Positions 1 through 5,028 of a stretch of 5,028 nt of DNA are shown here, piece by piece. The notes under the pieces were generated by a model, which was not told the origin of the DNA, searched no databases, and saw only the letters and a list, made by a program, of their open reading frames with translations. Position numbers and translations under genes: made by a program. The stretch's first letter is position 1. Every line of letters starts with the position of its first letter. The stretch lies in NCBI GenBank assembly GCA_017444505.1, contig JAFSWK010000060.1, forward strand, positions 1 to 5,028, given 5' to 3'. This DNA is from Rhodocyclaceae bacterium. Its GTDB lineage: Bacteria > Pseudomonadota > Gammaproteobacteria > Burkholderiales > Rhodocyclaceae.

Positions 1-1
1 C

Positions 2-985
2 TATCGGCTCATTCCGATGGTCGACAAAGGGCAGGACGGCGAATTGCTGCGCCGCATTCGCGGGCTGCGCAAAAAATTCGCGCAGGAAGTGGGCTTTCTC
101 AGCGCGCCGGTGCATATCCGCGACAACCTCGAACTCAAACCCAACGCCTACCGCATCACGCTCAAAGGCGTCGAAATCGGCATGGGCGAGGCGTATCCGG
201 GGCAATACATGGCGATTAACCCGGGGCGTGTTTCCGGTCCGCTGCCGGGGCGTGAGACGCGCGACCCGGCCTTTGACCTGCCCGCCTACTGGATTGAGGG
301 CAGCCAGCGCGAACAGGCGCATGTGCTGGGCTACACCGTGGTCGATGCCAGCACCGTGGTGGCCACGCACATCAACCACGTCATCCTGAACCACGCCGCA
401 GAATTGCTGGGACGTCAGGAAACCCAGGCGCTGCTCGATCACATTGCGAAGAGCGCGCCGAAGATGATTGAAGACCTGGTGCCCGACCAGCTTTCGGTCA
501 GCGTCGTGCAGAAAGTGTTGCAATACCTGCTGGAAGAAGGCGTGCCGATTCGGGACATGCGCACAATCATCGAAATTCTGGCCGAAGCCGCGCCGCGCAC
601 GCAGGATCCGCTGGAGCTGACTACCCGCGTGCGTCAGGGGCTGGGGCGCGCCATCATGCAGGGCTTGTTCCCGGGCACGGGCGAAATTCTGGTCATGGCG
701 CTGGAGCCTTCGCTGGAGCGCCTGCTGATGCAGGCGATGAGCAGCAATACCGATGCGGCCATCGAGCCGAGTCTGGCCGACGGTCTGTTGCGTCAGGCCG
801 CTGCCGCCGCCGAACGGCAGGAAAACATCGGCCTGCCGCCGGTGCTGCTGGTGCCGCCGCAACTGCGCTGGCTGCTGACGCGCTTTTTGCGCCGCAGCGT
901 GCCTTCGATGAAGGTGATTTCCAACGCCGAAATTCCCGAATCGCGCACCATTCGCGTCACCGCCATGGTCGGCAGCAGCGCCTGA
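2..985 (+). CDS. flhA: Flagellar export gate protein FlhA, C-terminal half (5' end outside window)
   Basis: FlhA is the large inner-membrane component of the flagellar type III export gate; its cytoplasmic domain docks substrates and their chaperones. The frame is open from base 2 (YRLIPMVD...), so the ATG at 17 is an internal Met and not the start. About 327 residues are visible, roughly the second half of a protein usually near 690 residues; the N-terminal membrane region lies upstream. Family-typical stretches are RIRGLRKKFAQEVGF, HIRDNLELKPNAYRI, GEAYPGQYMAINPG, TVVDASTVVATH, EDLVP and VPIRDMRTI. The chaperone-docking residues of Salmonella FlhA (Asp456, Phe459, Thr490) appear conserved as the DPAF motif (visible residues 88-91) and the Thr of VVAT (visible residue 122), with identical spacing. 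The paralogous injectisome protein SctV is less likely because the match to FlhA is close along the whole stretch. No flagellar gene follows directly; the next gene is an amino acid binding protein. Confidence 0.96.
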   Translation, partial: YRLIPMVDKGQDGELLRRIRGLRKKFAQEVGFLSAPVHIRDNLELKPNAYRITLKGVEIGMGEAYPGQYMAINPGRVSGPLPGRETRDPAFDLPAYWIEGSQREQAHVLGYTVVDASTVVATHINHVILNHAAELLGRQETQALLDHIAKSAPKMIEDLVPDQLSVSVVQKVLQYLLEEGVPIRDMRTIIEILAEAAPRTQDPLELTTRVRQGLGRAIMQGLFPGTGEILVMALEPSLERLLMQAMSSNTDAAIEPSLADGLLRQAAAAAERQENIGLPPVLLVPPQLRWLLTRFLRRSVPSMKVISNAEIPESRTIRVTAMVGSSA

Positions 986-996
986 GCACGCGGACA

Positions 997-1078
997 AAGC
1001 GGGTGCAGACAGGGGCTCGGGCGGAAAAATTTTGCCCGCTTCGCGCTTCCCCCTCTTGCTTTCTCTTGTATTCTCTGC
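997..1078 (+). terminator. Possible end-of-flhA termination region: alternative stems plus pyrimidine tract
   Basis: Just after the flhA stop, AAGCGGG (997-1003) can pair with CCCGCTT (1035-1041). In competition, CGGGC (1018-1022) can pair with GCCCG (1034-1038) around an A/T loop. Downstream, 1046-1078 is pyrimidine-rich (29 of 33 bases C or T) with only three G, the composition expected of a Rho-utilisation site on the flhA transcript. Neither stem is followed by a clean run of T, so a classic intrinsic terminator is not shown. The termination role is inference from composition and position. Confidence 0.25.
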
Positions 1079-1089
1079 AAAAGTTCCAT

Positions 1090-1105
1090 GTTCCCTTCGG
1101 GGAAC
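1090..1105 (+). promoter_or_regulatory. Perfect hairpin with UUCG tetraloop upstream of the binding-protein gene
   Basis: GTTCCC (1090-1095), TTCG (1096-1099) and GGGAAC (1100-1105) form a perfect 6-bp stem closed by C-G around UUCG, an exceptionally stable RNA tetraloop. It ends 38 bases before the start codon and is followed seven bases later by a T-rich run (CTCTTTTT, 1113-1120). It could be a terminator for readthrough from flhA, an attenuator, or a stabilising 5' leader hairpin of the liv transcript. The structure is seen directly; the role is inferred. I see no convincing sigma-70 promoter nearby. TATTCT at 1069-1074 could serve as a -10 element but has no good -35 partner. Confidence 0.5.
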
Positions 1106-1131
1106 CGCAGAACTCTTTTTCACTGACAGGC

Positions 1132-1136
1132 GAGGA
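1132..1136 (+). promoter_or_regulatory. Ribosome binding site of the binding-protein gene
   Basis: GAGGA lies seven bases before the ATG at 1144. This site fixes the start there rather than at the in-frame GTG at 1003, which would put 47 unrelated residues in front of the signal peptide. Confidence 0.75.
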
Positions 1137-1143
1137 TTTTTCC

Positions 1144-2274
1144 ATGAAACACGTTCGCACCACTCCCGTTCTTTCCGCAATCGCGCTGGCCTGCGGCATG
1201 GCCGTTGCCGCTCCGTCGCTGGCTGCCGACACCATCCGCATCGCGTTCGGCGGCCCGGTGACCGGCCCGATTACGCAATATGGCGACATGGTCAAGGAAG
1301 GCATCTACACTGCCGCAGATGTCTATAACGCCGCCGGTGGCGTCAATGGCAAGCAGATTGAAGTGGTCGAAGTGGATGATGCCTGCGAACCGAAACAGGC
1401 GCCGGTGGCGGCCAACCGTGTCATCAAGGATGGCATCCGCTTTGTCGTCGGTCACACCTGCACGGGTGCGACGGTGGCAGCGGCACCGATTTACAACAAC
1501 GAAGGCGTGGTGATGGTCACCCCGTCGGCCACCGGCCCGGTGCTCACCGATGGCAAAAACTACGAATTCATCTTCCGCACCATTGGCCGCGATGACCAGC
1601 AAGGCCCTGCGGCGGTGAAATTCATCGTCGAAAAAGTGCAGCCGAAGAAAGTCGCTGTGCTGCACGACAAACAATCCTACGGTCAGGGCATCGCTGAGTC
1701 GGTGCGCGACGGCCTGAAAGCCGCCAGTCTGGAACCCGTGATTTTTGAAGGCATCAACGCGGGCGAGAGCGATTATTCTGCCGTCATCACCAAGCTGAAG
1801 GCTGCGGGCGTTGATTTTGTCTATTTTGGTGGCTATCACCCCGAACTCGGCCTGCTGCTGCGCCAGGGCGCGGAACAGGGTCTGAAAGCCCGCTTCATGA
1901 GCGATGAAGGCGCGGGCAACCCGGACATCAACGCCATTGCCGGCGATGCTGTCGAAGGCATGTTGCTGACGCTGCCGGCGGATTTCTCCGCCAAGCCGGA
2001 AAACGCCAAAGTGGTCGAAGCCTTCAAGGCCAAGGGTCGCAACGCGGGCGGCGCGTTCCAGTTGTCTGCCTATGCTGCGACGATGGCGATTCTCGAATCC
2101 ATCAAGGCCACTGGCAGTGAAGACCCGGCCAAGGTCGCGCAACACATGCACGCGAACAGCTTTGATACCCCGATTGGTGAAATTTCCTGGACGGAACAGG
2201 GGGATCTGAAGAGCTTTGACTTTGTGGTCTACACCTGGCACAAGGATGGCAGCAAGTCGATTGCTGAAAAATAA
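1144..2274 (+). CDS. livK: Periplasmic branched-chain amino acid binding protein (LivJ/LivK family)
   Basis: This is the solute receptor of a high-affinity Leu/Ile/Val ABC importer, acting in the periplasm. It has 376 residues, close to the 367-369 of E. coli LivJ and LivK. A Sec signal peptide covers about residues 1-28 (MKHVR, a hydrophobic core, then PSLAA), with the mature protein starting near Asp29. Two lobes of the type I periplasmic fold follow. By alignment from memory to E. coli LivJ, the disulfide pair is kept as Cys81 and Cys106. Ligand-pocket positions are kept as Tyr46 (QYGD), Thr130 (TPSAT), Tyr179 (KQSYG), Tyr231 (GGYHPE), Glu255 (DEG) and Phe305. Two pocket positions differ: LivJ Ser79 is Thr107 here and LivJ Ala100 is Ser128. 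The permease genes follow 131 bases downstream, supporting a complete transporter operon. The choice between the symbols livJ and livK is arbitrary, and the exact amino acid bound is not certain. Confidence 0.93.
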   Translation: MKHVRTTPVLSAIALACGMAVAAPSLAADTIRIAFGGPVTGPITQYGDMVKEGIYTAADVYNAAGGVNGKQIEVVEVDDACEPKQAPVAANRVIKDGIRFVVGHTCTGATVAAAPIYNNEGVVMVTPSATGPVLTDGKNYEFIFRTIGRDDQQGPAAVKFIVEKVQPKKVAVLHDKQSYGQGIAESVRDGLKAASLEPVIFEGINAGESDYSAVITKLKAAGVDFVYFGGYHPELGLLLRQGAEQGLKARFMSDEGAGNPDINAIAGDAVEGMLLTLPADFSAKPENAKVVEAFKAKGRNAGGAFQLSAYAATMAILESIKATGSEDPAKVAQHMHANSFDTPIGEISWTEQGDLKSFDFVVYTWHKDGSKSIAEK

Positions 2275-2291
2275 CCACATTCCGTTGTATT

Positions 2292-2304
2292 GACGCACTG
2301 CGTC
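2292..2304 (+). repeat. Short inverted repeat after the binding-protein gene
   Basis: GACGC (2292-2296) and GCGTC (2300-2304) flank ACT, a 5-bp stem with a 3-base loop starting 17 bases after the binding-protein stop codon. It is the first of four potential hairpins in the spacer before livH. On its own it is weak evidence for function. Confidence 0.35.
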
Positions 2305-2312
2305 TTCCGCAA

Positions 2313-2339
2313 AGCGCCCCCGCCTGCGTGCGGGGCGCT
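2313..2339 (+). terminator. Strong GC-rich intercistronic hairpin between binding protein and livH
   Basis: AGCGCCCC (2313-2320) pairs perfectly with GGGGCGCT (2332-2339). Two further G-C pairs can form inside if C2321 bulges out, leaving a 6-base loop. No T-run follows, so it is more plausibly an mRNA-stabilising or partial-attenuation hairpin than a full intrinsic terminator. Such hairpins are known downstream of binding-protein genes in ABC operons, where they protect the upstream message so that the receptor is made in excess over the permease. That role here is inferred. Confidence 0.55.
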
Positions 2340-2347
2340 GCGCGCTC

Positions 2348-2390
2348 AAGGCTCCGGCCTTTGCCCCACAGGGCGATTCGTGTGACGCCC
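2348..2390 (+). repeat. Two further inverted repeats in the livH leader
   Basis: AAGGC (2348-2352) and GCCTT (2357-2361) form a 5-bp stem around TCCG, followed by a single T and then G. GGGCG (2371-2375) and CGCCC (2386-2390) form a 5-bp stem with a 10-base loop, ending 15 bases before the livH start codon. Either could affect readthrough or livH translation. In GC-rich DNA 5-bp stems arise by chance, so the interest lies in the clustering with the strong hairpin at 2313-2339. Confidence 0.3.
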
Positions 2391-2405
2391 GCGCATTGTT
2401 CTCTC

Positions 2406-3332
2406 ATGGCAGATTTTCTTCCCTTATTCATCCAGCAGCTTTTTAACGGTCTTTCGCTGGGCGCCATCTATGCCCTGATTGCCATCGGCTACACGATGGT
2501 CTACGGCATCATCGGCATGATTAACTTCGCGCACGGCGAAATTTACATGGTCGGTGCCTATGTCGGGCTGGTTGCGGTGACGGCCATCGGCACGCAAAGC
2601 GGCTTGCCCATCTGGCTGATTATTGCCGTCATGCTGGTGCTTTCCGTGACAGTCACCGGCGTCTATGGTTTTGCTGTGGAGCGCATCGCCTATCGCCCGC
2701 TGCGTTCCAGTCCTCGCCTGGTGGCGCTGATTTCGGCCATCGGCATGTCCATCTTTTTGCAAAACTGGGTCGGACTTGGTCAGGGCACGCGCGACATGGC
2801 CGTGCCCTCGCTGATTTCGGGTGCCTATACGCTTCAGATGGGCGAGAGTTTTGAAATCACCATTGCCTGGTCGCGGCTGATGATTATTGGCGTCGTGCTG
2901 GCGCTGATGATTGCGCTCACGCTGTTTATCCAGCACTCGCGCATGGGGCGCGCCTCGCGTGCCTGTTCGCAGGATTTGCAGATGGCCGAACTGCTCGGCA
3001 TCAACACCGACCGCGTGATTTCCTTCACCTTCGTGCTGGGCGCGGTGCTCGCTGCGGTCGGCGGCGTGCTGATTGCCATTACGGTGGGCAAACTCAATCC
3101 CTTCATTGGCTTTATCGCCGGCATCAAGGCATTTACCGCCGCCGTGCTGGGCGGCATTGGCAGCATTCCCGGCGCGATGCTGGGCGGCGTGCTGCTGGGT
3201 GTGGCCGAGACGCTTGCCGCAGGCTACATTTCCAGTGAATACAAAGACATTGTGGCGTTCGGGCTGCTGGTGCTGATTTTGCTGTTCCGCCCCACCGGGC
3301 TGCTCGGCAAACCGGAAGTGGAGAAAGTCTGA
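2406..3332 (+). CDS. livH: Branched-chain amino acid ABC transporter permease LivH
   Basis: LivH is one of the two inner-membrane permease subunits through which the amino acid passes. It has 308 residues, the same length as E. coli LivH. Strongly conserved stretches are LFNGLSLGAIYALIAIGYTM (12-31), YGIIGMINFAHGEIYM (33-48), MGRASRACSQD (180-190, start of the cytoplasmic coupling loop contacting the ATPases), LLGINTDRVI (196-205), KAFTAAVLGGIGSIPGA (241-257) and the C-terminal RPTGLLGKPEVEKV. About eight hydrophobic membrane segments are visible, and there is no cleaved signal peptide. The start at 2406 matches the family N-terminus; the in-frame GTG at 2328 would add 26 Arg/Pro-rich residues. 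No clear Shine-Dalgarno sequence precedes the start (GCATTGTTCTCTC). The stop shares one base with the livM start, so the two are probably translationally coupled. Confidence 0.95.
   Translation: MADFLPLFIQQLFNGLSLGAIYALIAIGYTMVYGIIGMINFAHGEIYMVGAYVGLVAVTAIGTQSGLPIWLIIAVMLVLSVTVTGVYGFAVERIAYRPLRSSPRLVALISAIGMSIFLQNWVGLGQGTRDMAVPSLISGAYTLQMGESFEITIAWSRLMIIGVVLALMIALTLFIQHSRMGRASRACSQDLQMAELLGINTDRVISFTFVLGAVLAAVGGVLIAITVGKLNPFIGFIAGIKAFTAAVLGGIGSIPGAMLGGVLLGVAETLAAGYISSEYKDIVAFGLLVLILLFRPTGLLGKPEVEKV
3320..3323 (+). promoter_or_regulatory. Ribosome binding site of livM inside the livH end
   Basis: GGAG sits within the last codons of livH, eight bases before the livM ATG at 3332. Together with the TGATG stop/start overlap it supports this start codon and coupled translation of the two permease subunits, which are needed in equal amounts. 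Confidence 0.65.
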
Positions 3333-4552
3333 TGCTCGCCCAATTGCCCCGCGCCCTGATTGCCGCCGTCTTCGCCTTTGTCATTCTGGCACCCATCTTT
3401 GGCCTGAAACTGGTGCGGCAGGGAATGCACAGCACCTTGCAACCGCACTGGGGCATCGTGCTCTGGGGCTGCGCCGCCGTGTTTGTGGTGCAATTGCTGC
3501 ATCCGTGGCTGGCGCGCCTGTTTGCGCGCGTGCGCCTGCCATCGGTGCCTGCGCTGGATGAAGAACACCACCCGTGGGCGTGGGCGGCAGTGGTGCTGCT
3601 GGCGGTGGTCTGGCCGTTTTTTGGCGGACGCAGCGCCGTCGATATTGCAACATTGGCGCTGATTTACGTCATGCTCGGCTTGGGGCTGAACATCGTCGTC
3701 GGCTTTGCCGGGCTGCTGGACTTGGGCTTCGTCGGCTTTTACGCCGTCGGCGCATACACTTACGGCCTGCTGTATCACTGGGCAGGCTGGTCGTTCTGGG
3801 AATGTCTGCCGCTGGCCGGCATGATGGCCGCGCTGTTCGGCTTTTTGCTGGGTTTTCCGGTGTTGCGGCTGCGCGGCGACTATCTGGCCATTGTCACGCT
3901 CGGCTTTGGCGAAATCATCCGTCTGCTGCTCACCAACCTGACCGAATGGACGGGCGGCCCCGACGGTATTTCCGGCATTCCTTCGCCCACGCTCTTTGGG
4001 CTGGAAATGACTCGCCGCGCCAGTTCGCCAGAGAGCCAGACTTTCCACGAATTTTTTGCCATGCCGTTCAACCCTGACCACATGGTGATTTATCTCTACC
4101 TGCTGGCGCTGGCGCTGGCGCTGGTGACCTTGCTGGTCTCCAACCGTCTGTTGCGGATGCCCATCGGGCGCGCCTGGGAAGCCTTGCGCGAAGACGAAAT
4201 CGCCTGCCGCTCGCTGGGGCTGAACCCGACGCACATCAAGCTCTCCGCCTTTACGCTGGGTGCCATGTTTGCGGGCTTTGGCGGCGCGTTTTTCGCCGCC
4301 CGTCAAGGGCTGGTCAATCCTGAATCCTTCACCTTTATTGAGTCGGCGCTGATTCTTTCCGTGGTCGTGCTCGGCGGCATGGGGTCGCAGGTCGGCGTAA
4401 TTCTGGCCGCAGTGGCGCTTACCGTGTTGCCCGAAGTGGTGCGCGAGTTTGCCGAATACCGCATGTTGGCCTTCGGTTTCGTGATGGTGTTGATGATGGT
4501 CTGGCGACCACAAGGGCTGCTGCCGATGAAGCGGCCACAGGTGGATTTGTAG
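3332..4552 (+). CDS. livM: Branched-chain amino acid ABC transporter permease LivM
   Basis: LivM is the second permease subunit and pairs with LivH in the inner membrane. It has 406 residues against 425 in E. coli. The N-terminal ~100 residues form the extra region typical of E. coli-type LivM, with hydrophobic segments near 8-26, 41-57 and 83-97. The conserved core follows: DIATLALIYVMLGLGLNIVVGFAGLLDLGFVGFYAVGAY split across residues 104-142, GFPVLRLRGDYLAIVTLGFG (174-193), TGGPDGIS (207-214), the cytoplasmic coupling loop GRAWEALREDEIACRSLG (279-296), FAARQGLVNPESF (321-333), VVLGGMGSQ (345-353) and the terminal WRPQGLLPMKRPQ. The start is supported by a good ribosome site and the one-base overlap with livH. 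The ATPase gene livG follows after 14 bases. Nothing in the frame suggests damage. Confidence 0.95.
   Translation: MLAQLPRALIAAVFAFVILAPIFGLKLVRQGMHSTLQPHWGIVLWGCAAVFVVQLLHPWLARLFARVRLPSVPALDEEHHPWAWAAVVLLAVVWPFFGGRSAVDIATLALIYVMLGLGLNIVVGFAGLLDLGFVGFYAVGAYTYGLLYHWAGWSFWECLPLAGMMAALFGFLLGFPVLRLRGDYLAIVTLGFGEIIRLLLTNLTEWTGGPDGISGIPSPTLFGLEMTRRASSPESQTFHEFFAMPFNPDHMVIYLYLLALALALVTLLVSNRLLRMPIGRAWEALREDEIACRSLGLNPTHIKLSAFTLGAMFAGFGGAFFAARQGLVNPESFTFIESALILSVVVLGGMGSQVGVILAAVALTVLPEVVREFAEYRMLAFGFVMVLMMVWRPQGLLPMKRPQVDL
4103..4120 (+). repeat. Three tandem CTGGCG hexamers within livM
   Basis: CTGGCG occurs three times in a row and is followed by CTGGTG. It encodes Leu-Ala repeats (LALALALV, LivM residues 258-265) in a membrane helix. 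Gain or loss of a unit would keep the frame, so it is probably neutral low-complexity sequence from biased codon use. Confidence 0.6.
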
Positions 4553-4555
4553 GGC

Positions 4556-4561
4556 AGGGGA
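4556..4561 (+). promoter_or_regulatory. Ribosome binding site of livG
   Basis: AGGGGA lies five bases before the ATG at 4567 in the 14-base livM-livG gap. It is the clearest sign that livG starts here, slightly upstream of where the family alignment begins. Confidence 0.7.
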
Positions 4562-4566
4562 AGACG

Positions 4567-5028
4567 ATGAATGAACCGACCACCGCCCTTGTCCCCGTGG
4601 CCGCGCCTTTGCTGGAAGTGCGCGCGCTGGTGATGCGCTTTGGCGGCCTGCTGGCCGTCGATGGCGTGGCGTTTGACGTGCGCGCCAACGAAGTCTTTTC
4701 CATCATCGGTCCGAACGGTGCGGGCAAGACCACGGTATTCAACTGCATTGGCGGTTTCTACAAGCCCAGCGGCGGGCAGATTCTGCTTGCCGGGGAAAAC
4801 ATCACCGGCCTGCCCAGTCATCGCGTCGCCCGCAAAGGGCTGGTGCGCACGTTCCAGGGCGTGCGGCTGTTCAAAAACCTCACGGTGCTGGAAAACCTGC
4901 TGGTGGCGCAACACATGCAGGTCAAAAGTGGTCTGCTCTCCGGCCTGCTGGTTACCCGCGCCTACCGTCGCGCCGAACAAGCGGCCATTGAGCACGCCAT
5001 GCAATGGCTCGACTTCATGGATTTGCGC
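4567..5028 (+). CDS. livG: Branched-chain amino acid ABC transporter ATPase LivG, N-terminal part (3' end outside window)
   Basis: LivG is one of the two cytoplasmic ATPases that drive LivH-LivM. The window contains 154 in-frame codons with no stop, about 60% of the usual ~255 residues. The order fits the family: LEVRALVMRFGGLLAVDGV (16-34), Walker A GPNGAGKT (48-55), VFNCIGGFYKPSGG (57-70), the Q-loop in RTFQG with Gln97, then LFKNLTVLENLLVAQHMQ (101-118) and SGLLSGLL. The ABC signature, Walker B and H-loop lie beyond the right edge and cannot be checked. The N-terminus (MNEPTTALVPVAAP) is about ten residues longer than E. coli LivG, but the ribosome site supports it. The close match to the TVFNC...GFYKP and ENLLVAQH stretches favours LivG over its partner LivF, which is expected next. 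Confidence 0.94.
   Translation, partial: MNEPTTALVPVAAPLLEVRALVMRFGGLLAVDGVAFDVRANEVFSIIGPNGAGKTTVFNCIGGFYKPSGGQILLAGENITGLPSHRVARKGLVRTFQGVRLFKNLTVLENLLVAQHMQVKSGLLSGLLVTRAYRRAEQAAIEHAMQWLDFMDLR

Noticed and set aside
2..985. Injectisome export protein SctV instead of FlhA
   Set aside because: The two are paralogues, but the visible sequence matches FlhA closely throughout, including the DPAF and VVAT positions with flagellar spacing.
1056..1074. Sigma-70 promoter for the liv operon (TTGCTT and TATTCT)
   Set aside because: The two hexamers are far too close together to serve as a pair, and no -35 or -10 partner at 16-18 bases fits either. A promoter is expected in this gap but cannot be placed.
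1003..1143. N-terminal extension of the binding protein from GTG at 1003
   Set aside because: The extension would bury the signal peptide behind 47 residues. The ribosome site at 1132-1136 and the family length both favour the ATG at 1144.
1120..2349. 409-codon open frame on the minus strand opposite the binding-protein gene
   Set aside because: It lies over a gene with clear family motifs along its full length. Its product is rich in His, Arg, Asp and Ala with no recognisable domain, the usual artefact opposite GC-rich coding DNA.
2328..2405. N-terminal extension of LivH from GTG at 2328
   Set aside because: The added residues are Arg/Pro-rich and unlike the family. The start at 2406 gives exactly the E. 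coli LivH length, and the extension would overlap the strong spacer hairpin.
3224..4513. 429-codon open frame on the minus strand opposite livM
   Set aside because: It lies opposite almost the whole conserved livM gene. The product is very rich in Gln, His, Arg and Gly with no membrane segment or motif, so I treat it as a shadow frame.
4303..5004. 233-codon minus-strand frame spanning the livM-livG junction
   Set aside because: It crosses two well-supported genes and their junction, with no domain and a shadow-type composition.
1..5028. A previously undescribed system, mobile element or defence locus
   Set aside because: Every long + strand frame is a recognisable FlhA or Liv protein. There are no transposase fragments, terminal repeats, spaced repeats of CRISPR type, or unexplained genes.

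Overview
The window shows a GC-rich proteobacterial chromosome segment with all genes on the + strand. It holds the 3' half of a flagellar export gene (flhA) followed by the first four genes of a branched-chain amino acid ABC uptake operon in the order binding protein, livH, livM, livG. The FlhA and Liv sequences resemble, from memory, the proteobacterial versions (E. coli/Salmonella type). The base composition suggests a beta- or gammaproteobacterium, but the species cannot be named from this sequence.

Layout: 2-985 is the C-terminal cytoplasmic domain of FlhA, open at the left edge. 986-1143 is a 158-bp junction without a gene. It holds possible stem structures, a G-poor pyrimidine tract, a perfect UUCG-loop hairpin and the ribosome binding site of the next gene. 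1144-2274 is a periplasmic Leu/Ile/Val-type binding protein with a signal peptide. 2275-2405 is a 131-bp intercistronic spacer packed with inverted repeats. 2406-3332 is livH, 3332-4552 is livM (1-base overlap with livH), and 4567-5028 is livG, cut by the right edge after the Q-loop. A second ATPase gene, livF, would be expected just beyond the window.

How they work together: the binding protein captures a branched-chain or related amino acid in the periplasm and delivers it to the LivH-LivM membrane channel. LivG and its expected partner LivF power import by ATP hydrolysis. FlhA belongs to an unrelated machine, the flagellar type III export gate, and probably to a separate transcription unit.

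I found no mobile element, CRISPR array, tRNA or rRNA, and no undescribed system. The genes are standard. What deserves a second look is the noncoding structure around the binding-protein gene, two substitutions in its ligand pocket, and the flhA-liv junction itself.
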